A stretch of DNA of 8,594 nucleotides. Origin: Candidatus Bathyarchaeota archaeon. Its GTDB lineage: Archaea > Thermoproteota > Bathyarchaeia > Bathyarchaeales > Bathycorpusculaceae. Location: NCBI GenBank assembly GCA_013330975.1, contig DUHG01000102.1, positions 915 to 9,508 on the forward strand, written 5' to 3'. Shown here in pieces: positions 1 to 5,813 of the stretch (its first letter is position 1; each line of letters begins with the position of its first letter). The notes below the pieces were generated by a model. That model made no database searches. It was not told where the DNA came from and saw only the letters and a program-made list of their open reading frames with translations. The position numbers were made by a program, and so were the translations under genes.

Positions 1-179
1 TGGAGTCGTCGATCACCGTACTCTTCGGGAACTTCCATGTTGAGAATGGCTTTTGTTTTTCTAAGTCCACCGTTGTAGATTGCCCCGCTGACAGTGGTCA
101 TTTCATCTTCGGCTAAGATGGCAATCACATTGTCTTTTAGAATTAGTCTTACTCGATCACCCATCAAGTTGATCTTCAT
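1..179 (-). CDS. cbiZ: Probable adenosylcobinamide amidohydrolase (CbiZ family), N-terminal 59 residues only; 3' end beyond window
   Basis: I translated this frame by hand; it is open from the ATG at 179-177 to the window edge. The N-terminus reads MKINLMGDRVRLILKDNVIA and continues into a SGAIYNGGLRKTKAILNMEV stretch (about residues 31-50). A Ser/Ala-rich strand followed by NGG, a basic helix and I-x-N-x-x-V is the pattern I associate with CbiZ. Known role of the family: it removes the aminopropanol side of adenosylcobinamide to give adenosylcobyric acid, an archaeal route for salvaging B12 precursors. The ATG overlaps the ferredoxin stop (ATGA, 176-179), and a GGTGA ribosome binding site lies 5 nt upstream, inside the ferredoxin gene, so the two are very likely translated together. 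The C-terminal three quarters are not visible, so the assignment rests on the N-terminus alone. Confidence 0.68.
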   Translation of the reverse strand, partial: MKINLMGDRVRLILKDNVIAILAEDEMTTVSGAIYNGGLRKTKAILNMEVPEEYGDRRL

Positions 180-415
180 TTACTCACCAATTGGTCCTTC
201 TGAATAGGGCTTTTTGAACCGATTGTGATTGCTCTTGTCGGACATAGATTTGCGCATACGCCACAGGATGTACATAACGAGATTTCAGTAATGCATAGTC
301 TGTTCTCCCTGTCTATTTCAATGATTCCTTGGGGGCAAACGCCAACGCATACGAGCTCAAAACAACCAGAACATTTGGCGTGATCGAAAGAAACAGGCGA
401 ACTGGACTTATCCAT
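176..415 (-). CDS. Small dicluster 4Fe-4S ferredoxin
   Basis: This 79-residue protein has two cysteine clusters. The first is C15-x2-C18-x4-C23-x3-C27-P, a slightly widened spacing. The second is a classical C48-x2-C51-x2-C54-x3-C58-P. Each is followed by a GII-E-I or RAI-T-I strand, as in 2x[4Fe-4S] ferredoxins (Fer4 family), so it should be a soluble cytoplasmic electron carrier. The widened first motif (four residues rather than two between Cys 2 and Cys 3) is common in archaeal ferredoxin-like subunits and should still bind a cluster. Its stop overlaps the ATG of the downstream cbiZ-like gene, so the pair forms one transcription unit. Why a ferredoxin should sit with an amidohydrolase is not evident; the link could be to cobalt or corrinoid reduction, or simply shared regulation. 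No strong ribosome binding site precedes the ATG, so the transcript may have a very short leader. Confidence 0.9.
   Translation of the reverse strand: MDKSSSPVSFDHAKCSGCFELVCVGVCPQGIIEIDRENRLCITEISLCTSCGVCANLCPTRAITIGSKSPIQKDQLVSK
184..188 (-). promoter_or_regulatory. Ribosome binding site of the cbiZ-like gene
   Basis: GGTGA on the minus strand lies 4-5 nt before the ATG at 179. It matches the GGAGGTGATCC complement of the archaeal 16S 3' end and sits inside the last codons of the ferredoxin gene, which supports the chosen cbiZ start and translational coupling. Confidence 0.6.
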
Positions 416-444
416 GTCGAATCAACAATTAAATAAGCACCGTG

Positions 445-452
445 GATATATC
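445..452. promoter_or_regulatory. Symmetric TATA-like box in the divergent ferredoxin / TIM-barrel promoter region
   Basis: GATATATC is an exact 8-bp palindrome. Its centre lies about 28 bp before the GTG at 476 (plus strand) and about 33 bp before the ferredoxin ATG at 415 (minus strand). Both distances suit an archaeal TATA box with a very short or absent leader, so one element could serve both directions. Inferred from position and composition only. Confidence 0.35.
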
Positions 453-475
453 TCTTGCGCGCAGGCGATAAGACG

Positions 476-1360
476 GTGAAAATTGGACTGGTGACTTACA
501 CCCCTGAAAAGGTCGAGGGATTCGATCTTCACGTCTACTATTCAAAATCAGCGGACGGTCAAACCCACCCTTCCGCTGGCGGCATGCAAAACGATGTGAC
601 CTGCTTCTGCGACGCCTCAGCCATTCGTGAAGACCCAAGTATTGCAGCCATTTCGAAAAAAGGTCCAGCATTGAGGAAAAACAGGCGATTCAATCTACCT
701 TTTGATTATGTTTGCCCTACAAACAATCAGTACCAAAGCAAAGTCTTGGAATACATTAAGACCTTAAACAGGGAGAGAATAAAGGGTGTAACTCTAAACC
801 TGTATCACTTTCCTGAAGAGGAATTTTGCGTCTGTCCAAGATGCGTGAGTCTGTGGCAGCAAAGCGGGTTAAACTGGACAAATTGGAGAGCTAAAACGAT
901 AACAGGGTTCATTGAAGAAGCAAGAAAAATGGTTAATGGCGAGTTCGCTGTTGAAATGTTCCCCGACCCCTTACTTGCTAGAGAGAGGTTTGGAATAGAT
1001 TTTGAGCAAATAGCCAATTTCGTGGACTATTTTCATGTTCCTCTCTCGTCGAGAGACTACCTGACGAATTATTGGGTGGATTTGCTGACGAGGGATTTTG
1101 TCAAGATTCTTAAGAAACCGGTCGTTGTAGAGTTGAGCGCTGAGATGTTGAGCGATGAAAAGACTGAAGCGCTCCTCAAGACCATGGCTTACGTTTCTCG
1201 GCATGACTTGAAGGGTTTGTTGCTTCTTGTTCACGATTCTGAAAACGCGCGACAAGTTTGCAGGTATGCGGTTAGAAACAGGGAGTTCAGGGACTGGCTT
1301 GAGAAGTTTGGATTCGAGGAAATGAGTCGAATTGTGAACTATTGGACTACGCTGTATTAA
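476..1360 (+). CDS. Uncharacterised Cys-rich protein, probable TIM-barrel glycoside-hydrolase-like fold
   Basis: I chose the GTG at 476 (294 residues) because it gives VKIGLVTYTPEKV, a natural first beta strand, and sits about 28 bp from a TATA-like box; a TTG at 455 would add seven residues with no obvious purpose. The layout alternates strands and helices as in a (beta/alpha)8 barrel: VCPTN near residue 80, a long helix, then a GVTLNLYHFP strand (104-113), a CVCPRC motif (118-123), and W-R followed by a long helix. This order resembles barrel proteins related to putative glycoside hydrolases, where the strand usually reads GIHLDxxRFP; here the expected Asp is Asn108. Later strands include PVVVELSAE (214-222) and LKGLLLLVHD. 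There is no signal peptide, so it is cytoplasmic. Cys43, Cys45, Cys80, Cys118, Cys120 and Cys123 could bind a metal. The substrate is unknown, and the fold call is inference. Confidence 0.55.
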   Translation: MKIGLVTYTPEKVEGFDLHVYYSKSADGQTHPSAGGMQNDVTCFCDASAIREDPSIAAISKKGPALRKNRRFNLPFDYVCPTNNQYQSKVLEYIKTLNRERIKGVTLNLYHFPEEEFCVCPRCVSLWQQSGLNWTNWRAKTITGFIEEARKMVNGEFAVEMFPDPLLARERFGIDFEQIANFVDYFHVPLSSRDYLTNYWVDLLTRDFVKILKKPVVVELSAEMLSDEKTEALLKTMAYVSRHDLKGLLLLVHDSENARQVCRYAVRNREFRDWLEKFGFEEMSRIVNYWTTLY

Positions 1361-2099
1361 GGTTCTTTCTGTAAGCGTTCAGTCTTTCCAAATCAAGGTC
1401 GGCGACAATAATTGTATCTTTTGGAGAATCGGACACTTCTTCCATTATACCCCATGGCGCAATCACGGCGCTTCTTCCGCCTTTCGTACTCGAACATACA
1501 TTTCCAACTTTTAATACGATAATACCGTAATCGGTTGACACTTTTTCGGTCAGTGGATGGCCCTTGACTGTCGGGTGAGTACCCATAGCTGCGACAGGCA
1601 GGTAAATCACTTCTGCACCCATTTTAGCCACCTTTTCAATCAAGTCTTTGTCGAACATGTCGGCACAGACAACCAAGCCCAACTTGCAGAGGTCAGTTTC
1701 GAAAACTGTTGGCTGACTACCTCTCGCTATTCCAGCCCTTATCTCACCCGCTATTGGGTTTATCTTTTTGTACTTGCCAAGGAGAAGACCATCCCTCCAA
1801 AGTGTGCTGGTATTGTAGAAACGCCCAGTCTCTTTTTCAACAAAAGTTCCTCCAAGAAGGTAGATTTGCCCGATTTGTCTTGATGCATCCTCAAGGAAAT
1901 TCATTGTTTCCGAATGGGTTTCCTTGTAAATTTCTTCGGCAGAGTTGAAGTTCTCCATGCAACCTGGAACAGAGAAGTATTCAGGGAGAGCAACAAAAGC
2001 CGGTTTCAACTCGGCTGCTTTAAGTATTTGCCTTGAAGCTGCTCGCAGGTTTCCTTTCAGAGAATCACGAATTCTTAGGTGAAGTAAACAAACTTTCAT
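1347..2099 (-). CDS. Nitrilase-superfamily carbon-nitrogen hydrolase (amidase)
   Basis: This 250-residue single-domain protein has the nitrilase catalytic triad: Glu40 in ALPEYF, Lys112 in GKYKKINP, and Cys145 in GLVVCADMFD. Members of this superfamily hydrolyse amides or nitriles through a Cys thioester and often release ammonia; examples are omega-amidase, N-carbamoyl hydrolases and the glutaminase domain of NAD synthetase. The usual CYDxRFPE after the nucleophile is here C-A-D-M-F-D, so the substrate cannot be named by motif. Length is slightly short of the common 260-300 residues but all core blocks are present, ending in the IIVADLDLERL strand. It is probably cytoplasmic. Its last 14 bp overlap the end of the convergent TIM-barrel gene, and its 5' side faces the AsnB-like gene. 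Start ATG at 2099 has only a weak ribosome binding site. Confidence 0.9.
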   Translation of the reverse strand: MKVCLLHLRIRDSLKGNLRAASRQILKAAELKPAFVALPEYFSVPGCMENFNSAEEIYKETHSETMNFLEDASRQIGQIYLLGGTFVEKETGRFYNTSTLWRDGLLLGKYKKINPIAGEIRAGIARGSQPTVFETDLCKLGLVVCADMFDKDLIEKVAKMGAEVIYLPVAAMGTHPTVKGHPLTEKVSTDYGIIVLKVGNVCSSTKGGRSAVIAPWGIMEEVSDSPKDTIIVADLDLERLNAYRKNLNTA

Positions 2100-2162
2100 T
2101 ATCCAAGCCTTGTCAAGTGATTCAATGTGTGCAGCGAATTAGATAGAACGGAGTCCATTTAC

Positions 2163-2169
2163 TTTTAAA
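2163..2169 (-). promoter_or_regulatory. Possible TATA box for the nitrilase gene
   Basis: TTTAAAA on the minus strand is the best TATA-like string upstream of the nitrilase ATG. It predicts a transcript start near 2141 and a leader of about 40 nt. An 8-bp palindrome, AGTTAACT (2169-2176), abuts it and could be an operator. Composition-based, low confidence. Confidence 0.3.
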
Positions 2170-2285
2170 GTTAACTGCTCAATCTAATGTTATGCAGACA
2201 GAGCCACTATGTCAGTGTTCAATTTTTCTGAAGATTTCCCTACATATGTTTATGCTTTTGAGTTTTCTATATGCATACAAATAGA

Positions 2286-2293
2286 CTTAAATA
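2286..2293 (+). promoter_or_regulatory. TATA box of the AsnB-like gene
   Basis: CTTAAATA is centred near 2289, predicting transcription from about 2314, just ahead of a GAGGG motif (2319-2323) and the GTG at 2333. Spacing of box, transcript start, ribosome binding site and start codon is coherent. A TATGCATA palindrome (2270-2277) lies directly upstream and may be a regulator site. Confidence 0.45.
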
Positions 2294-2332
2294 GTTCGAA
2301 ACTGACAAAAATGTTTGCGAGGGAATTGGATC

Positions 2333-3313
2333 GTGCTTGATGAAGCAGAATACATTAGTCTTTTGCCCCATGTGCGAGACTTGGTGAATCGAATTGTGCA
2401 GAAAAACATGGCTGATTCCATTTTGTTCTCAGCTGGGACAGACACGCAAATAATTGCCTACGAAGCAGTAAAGTACAACCAAGAAATACCAGCCTTGACT
2501 CTAGCGTTCAAACATGGAAACCCGAAGGACGCCGAGTATGTTAGGAAAATGGTTGCATTCCTCAGTTTGAGGCAAGAGACACACGAATTTGACCGAAAAG
2601 ACGTTTTGAGTAACGCACCAAAAGTTGTCGCTGCCTTGAAAAAGTTCGATCCAATGGAGATTAGGAACAGCATGCCCGTGTACATAGGCTTGACAATACT
2701 CAAGAAAAGAGGTTACGGAAGCGCCTTTACGGGAGACGCTTTGGATGAGCTGTTTGGATATCCATGGCAATTCCATCTTTCTGAAGAGGAATTTGCAGAA
2801 AAGCAGAAGGACATGTGGGCAGAGATGGGCTTCTCATCTATTCCAATGGCACAATCGCTGGGAATGACGATCAAAGCGCCCTATATGGATCCAGAATTTA
2901 TGGATTGGGCAAAGAAATTGCCGATTAAACTGAAGATAAACATGCGCGATGGAATAAAATATAGCAAATGGATTCTTCGTAAGGCATACGAGAATTTACT
3001 GCCTACAGACGTTATCTGGAGACCAAAAGCACCGCTTGAGGAAGGAACAGGAACAGCCGTGCTCAGGACCCACTTTAACGACATGCTATCTGACGAGGAA
3101 TTTGACGAGAGGAGGAAGAGCATACTTGAGGAAGACGACGTGAAAATTCAAGATAAGGAACAGTTGCTTTACTATGAGCATTTCAGAAAGCTGTTCGGCA
3201 AACCCTCAGTTGTCTACCCTAAAATAAATGGCGGAACACGATGCCCCATTTGTAAGAGCTATGTAAAAACGAAGATACAGTTTTGCAAGGTTTGTGGGGC
3301 ATACCCAATCTAG
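2333..3313 (+). CDS. AsnB-like PP-loop ATP-pyrophosphatase synthetase without glutaminase domain, with C-terminal zinc ribbon
   Basis: The GTG at 2333 is preferred (326 residues) because GAGGG lies 9 nt upstream; a TTG at 2315 would add six residues. Domain order: a short helical lead-in, then the ATP-binding loop SAGTDT (33-38, normally SGGxDS), then TGDALDELFG (133-142), the GDxxDELFG acidic motif of asparagine synthetases. WRPKAPLEEGTG (229-240) aligns with the E. coli AsnB WRQKEQFSDGVG segment carrying the conserved Lys, here Lys232. The last 25 residues form a zinc ribbon, C304-x2-C307-x10-C318-x2-C321. AsnB chemistry is adenylation of a carboxylate followed by attack by ammonia. The N-terminal Cys-nucleophile glutaminase half of AsnB (about 200 residues) is absent, so ammonia must be free or delivered by a partner. 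The substrate may not be aspartate. It is divergent from the nitrilase gene. A cytoplasmic role is expected. Confidence 0.85.
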   Translation: MLDEAEYISLLPHVRDLVNRIVQKNMADSILFSAGTDTQIIAYEAVKYNQEIPALTLAFKHGNPKDAEYVRKMVAFLSLRQETHEFDRKDVLSNAPKVVAALKKFDPMEIRNSMPVYIGLTILKKRGYGSAFTGDALDELFGYPWQFHLSEEEFAEKQKDMWAEMGFSSIPMAQSLGMTIKAPYMDPEFMDWAKKLPIKLKINMRDGIKYSKWILRKAYENLLPTDVIWRPKAPLEEGTGTAVLRTHFNDMLSDEEFDERRKSILEEDDVKIQDKEQLLYYEHFRKLFGKPSVVYPKINGGTRCPICKSYVKTKIQFCKVCGAYPI

Positions 3314-3366
3314 AGCACAATACACTCAGCCTTTTGTGGGTATATTTTAGGCAGGTCTTAGAAAGG

Positions 3367-3374
3367 CTTAATTT
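3367..3374 (+). promoter_or_regulatory. Possible TATA box for htpX
   Basis: CTTAATTT is centred about 47 bp before the htpX ATG, predicting a transcript start near 3396 and a leader of about 20 nt that contains the ribosome binding site. TATATTTT at 3341-3348 is an alternative that would give a longer leader. Confidence 0.35.
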
Positions 3375-3407
3375 CCTATTTGTTTCTCACTTGAAAGAAC
3401 ATTAAGC

Positions 3408-3411
3408 GGTG
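3408..3411 (+). promoter_or_regulatory. Ribosome binding site of htpX
   Basis: GGTG lies 5 nt before the ATG at 3417 and matches the core of the archaeal anti-SD complement. It supports this start. Confidence 0.5.
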
Positions 3412-3416
3412 TAAAT

Positions 3417-4481
3417 ATGCCTGGGTTGTCAAGTTTGAAAACTGCCATGGGAACAAGTATTTTCATAGCTTCATTCATTTTTGGACTATTTCTTCTCGGA
3501 GTAGTTTATCTTCTGCAATATTTTGTGTTTGGATTCGACATAGTAACGGGCGCTCTGCTAGTCCTGGGAGGCACTGTGCTCTTTGTGTTGTTTCAATATC
3601 TCATAGGACCAACGATTGTAGCAGCCACTGCAAATTTGCATTACTTAGGTCCAGGGGAGAACCAGTGGCTTGAGTCAACTGTAAAAGAACTGGCAGAAAG
3701 AAGTGATGTCTCGATGCCAAAAGTGGCCACTGTTCCCAGCAGTTCCCCTAATGCTTTCGTCTTTGGCAGAACTTCAGGCAACGCTACTCTAGCCGTGCAT
3801 GAAGGGTTGCTCAAGAGTCTCAATCAGGATGAAATCAGAGGTGTACTGGCGCATGAAATTGGTCACATCAAGCACAAAGATTTCATTGTGATGACAGTGC
3901 TTTCGGCACTTCCGTTGATCGCTTATATGATTGCACAGGTCGCCTTTAGGGGAGGCATGGCAAGTTCATATTCCAGAAGTAGAAACAAGGATGGAAATGG
4001 GGGCGTATTGCTGCTTGGCATTGGCGCCGTGTCCTTCTTGGTTTATATAGCGACTTTTCTCAGCGTAATGAGACTGAGTAGGCTTCGTGAACACTATGCC
4101 GATGCGTACTCGGCTTATTTGACGGGGTCGCCACGAAACTTGGAGAGTGGACTCGCTAAAATCACATATGGTTTGTCTATTTCTCCGAAAGCTCCGGAAG
4201 GGGCAAGAGCGTTTTACATAGAAGATCCGGCCCAAGCCAGGCAGGAAATTCAACAGATAATGGACAGCAAAACTGACTACGATTTGGATCGCGATGGTGT
4301 TTTAGATGAACGAGAACTCCATCTTGCCATGGAGAACGAGTCGAAGTCAGTGTGGTTGACCATGAACAGATGGTTTGCTACACACCCTCCAACCTTTAGG
4401 CGCATTTTATTGTTGCGAGAGATAGAGAACGAGATGGAGACAGGAAAATATGCGAGTGAACAGATCTATAAACATGTATAA
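3417..4481 (+). CDS. htpX: HtpX-family (M48) membrane zinc metalloprotease with an EF-hand-like loop
   Basis: This 354-residue membrane protease has two N-terminal membrane segments (about 13-36 and 45-65), the zinc motif HEIGH (146-150) with catalytic Glu147, two more hydrophobic segments (about 156-177 and 196-219), and the third zinc ligand Glu225 in SRLREHYAD. NAFVFG (112-117) precedes the active site, and ATHPPTFRR (321-329) is the usual HtpX C-terminal motif. HtpX proteases degrade misfolded membrane proteins with the active site facing the cytoplasm. Unusual here is a segment between Glu225 and THPP holding a perfect EF-hand loop, D289-x-D291-x-D293-G-x-L-D297-x-x-E300, followed by an acidic helix. 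It suggests calcium or another divalent ion may influence the protease. The gene stands alone with its own promoter region. The length is above the roughly 280-300 residues of bacterial HtpX, mostly because of this segment. Confidence 0.95.
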   Translation: MPGLSSLKTAMGTSIFIASFIFGLFLLGVVYLLQYFVFGFDIVTGALLVLGGTVLFVLFQYLIGPTIVAATANLHYLGPGENQWLESTVKELAERSDVSMPKVATVPSSSPNAFVFGRTSGNATLAVHEGLLKSLNQDEIRGVLAHEIGHIKHKDFIVMTVLSALPLIAYMIAQVAFRGGMASSYSRSRNKDGNGGVLLLGIGAVSFLVYIATFLSVMRLSRLREHYADAYSAYLTGSPRNLESGLAKITYGLSISPKAPEGARAFYIEDPAQARQEIQQIMDSKTDYDLDRDGVLDERELHLAMENESKSVWLTMNRWFATHPPTFRRILLLREIENEMETGKYASEQIYKHV

Positions 4482-4530
4482 CACCGAGGTATTCAGCTAT
4501 CGCCCTTCCGGGTCTTAAGAAACGGTATCC

Positions 4531-4535
4531 TTTTT
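4531..4535 (+). terminator. Possible oligo-T terminator after htpX
   Basis: A TTTTT run lies 50 bp past the htpX stop in the gap before the zinc-ribbon gene. Archaeal termination commonly uses oligo-T tracts, but five T's is a minimal signal. Confidence 0.25.
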
Positions 4536-4612
4536 CAACGTACTAAATTAGAAGAAGTCGAGCGAAGACTAATATTCCTGAGGAAATCTATCTCTGGTCA
4601 AGTGAAAATTGA

Positions 4613-4816
4613 ATGCCTTATTGCCCAGAATGCGGCGGAGAAATGCATTACGCGATAGCCACCAAGCACTACATATGCAAGAGCTGCGGGTTGTCAGTAA
4701 CACAGCAAGAGCTTATGGAACTAAGAGACAGACTAAGACCCAGCGGAGAGACAGCAGAAGAGGAAAAAGAAAGCCGAAGAAAAGAATACCTAAAATGGTG
4801 GCTTAGCAAGAAATAG
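4613..4816 (+). CDS. Small zinc-ribbon protein of unknown function (67 aa)
   Basis: The protein starts MPYCPECGG and has one zinc ribbon, C4-x2-C7 and C22-x2-C25, joined by a short beta-hairpin (HYAIATKHYICKSCG). The rest is a highly charged helix rich in Glu, Lys and Arg ending in EYLKWWLSKK, which could contact nucleic acid or a protein partner. An overlapping frame starting at 4609 lacks any protein-like pattern and is discarded. The spaced cysteines and the helix-forming C-terminus make this frame convincing despite its size. No clear ribosome binding site precedes the ATG, so the message may be leaderless or nearly so. Archaeal genomes carry many small zinc ribbons linked to transcription, translation or unknown complexes, and I cannot place this one. 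The next gene starts 88 nt downstream. Confidence 0.8.
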   Translation: MPYCPECGGEMHYAIATKHYICKSCGLSVTQQELMELRDRLRPSGETAEEEKESRRKEYLKWWLSKK

Positions 4817-4850
4817 GGTAGCAGCAAAGTCTACAACACAATTGCCTAGC

Positions 4851-4858
4851 AAATATTA
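4851..4858 (+). promoter_or_regulatory. Possible TATA box for the CinA-like gene
   Basis: AAATATTA lies about 50-60 bp before the candidate start codons, predicting a transcript start near 4880. That would leave the AAAGGA motif at 4898-4903 in the leader. Confidence 0.3.
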
Positions 4859-4904
4859 TGGATGTGAAAATCCAATCAGTTTTGAGATAATTTGACCAAA
4901 GGAT

Positions 4905-5729
4905 ATGGAATGCATGATTGAAGATATGGAAATACTTTGCATTGGCAACGAACTTCTAATCGGCAAAATTCCAAACACGAACGCCCAGTGGCTGGCAAGA
5001 AACGCAACCCTTCTTGGAATCGCGGTTAGAAGAATAACAGTAGTATCTGATGAAGTCGAGGAAATCGCTGCTGCAATACGTGAGGCATTATACAGAAAAC
5101 CAAATTTTATTGTAACAACTGGTGGCTTGGGACCAACATTTGATGACAAGACCTTGCAGGGATTAGCGAAGGCTTTAGAACGCAAACTGGAAGTCAATCC
5201 CAAAGCGCTAAAAATGGTTAAGGAAAAATACGATTCATATTTTCTCAACAAACAAATTGACAAAAGTGAATTAACCCCACCTAGAATCAAGATGGCAACA
5301 ATACCCGAGGAAAGCATGCCAATTCCAAATCCAGTAGGAACCGCCCCCGCCGTTTTAGCAGATATTCATTCGACTGTAATAGTCTCACTTCCAGGGGTTC
5401 CCAGCGAGATGGAGGCCATCTTTAATGAGTCCATAGCTCCTCTATTGAGAAAAGCTGCAAACAACGTTGCTTTCTACGAGAAAAGAGTTTTTGCAGACAA
5501 AATATTTGAATCAAGCTTGGCCCCATTGATAGACAAAGTGATGAAGGATAATCCATCGGTTTACATTAAATCGCACCCAAAAGGGGTAGAAAATAGACCA
5601 CATATTGAGATACATCTGTCCCTAAGAGCAGCAGAAACTGAGAAGCCTCTGGAAAAGTTGGATGAAGCGGCAAAGCAACTTGTGTTCTTGATTGACGAAC
5701 AAGGCGGGAGAGCGTTCACAGAGAACTAA
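4905..5729 (+). CDS. CinA N-terminal / COG1058 molybdopterin-binding-like protein (NMN deamidase-related)
   Basis: This 274-residue protein belongs to the CinA-N family with a MoaB/Mog-like (PF00994) fold. It opens with MEILCIGNELLIGKIPNTN, followed by TTGGLGPTFDD (71-81), the signature ligand-binding loop, then PNPVGTAPA (141-149) and LPGVPSEM (162-169). Bacterial CinA has a C-terminal PncC amidase domain (total about 410 residues); this protein stops before it, as in archaeal COG1058 proteins often annotated as NMN deamidase-related. In bacterial homologues the CinA-N half has ADP-ribose or nucleotide pyrophosphatase activity; whether that holds here is unknown. Three start codons are possible: ATG 4905, ATG 4914 (AAAGGA 10 nt upstream, spacing better) and ATG 4926 (closest to the conserved first strand). 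The true start is probably 4914 or 4926. It is likely cytoplasmic. Confidence 0.88.
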   Translation: MECMIEDMEILCIGNELLIGKIPNTNAQWLARNATLLGIAVRRITVVSDEVEEIAAAIREALYRKPNFIVTTGGLGPTFDDKTLQGLAKALERKLEVNPKALKMVKEKYDSYFLNKQIDKSELTPPRIKMATIPEESMPIPNPVGTAPAVLADIHSTVIVSLPGVPSEMEAIFNESIAPLLRKAANNVAFYEKRVFADKIFESSLAPLIDKVMKDNPSVYIKSHPKGVENRPHIEIHLSLRAAETEKPLEKLDEAAKQLVFLIDEQGGRAFTEN

Positions 5730-5804
5730 TCCGAAACCTTTACGTATTTTGGCTAATGAGGAAGACTTCGCAATCTCAATAAACTCGTTTGCGAAAAAAC
5801 TTGT

Positions 5805-5808
5805 GAGG
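5805..5808 (+). promoter_or_regulatory. Ribosome binding site of the transglutaminase-like gene
   Basis: GAGG (within GTGAGG) lies 5 nt before the ATG at 5814, a good archaeal spacing, and fixes the start ahead of a typical signal peptide. Confidence 0.55.
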
Positions 5809-5813
5809 AAAAA

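Noticed and set aside
2311..2340. Nine-codon ATG frame (MFARELDRA) overlapping the GTG start of the AsnB-like gene
   Set aside because: It could be a leader peptide but has no ribosome binding site of its own and would begin at or before the predicted transcript start.
4609..4806. Open frame of 65 codons overlapping the zinc-ribbon gene
   Set aside because: It is rich in Arg, Gln and Lys with no domain pattern, while the frame 4613-4816 shows paired CxxC motifs; the former is a shadow.
4856..5317. 153-codon antisense open frame opposite the CinA-like gene
   Set aside because: It lies across the highly conserved GGLGPTFDD region of the sense gene and its hydrophobic Ser/Ile-rich product looks like a reverse-complement artefact.
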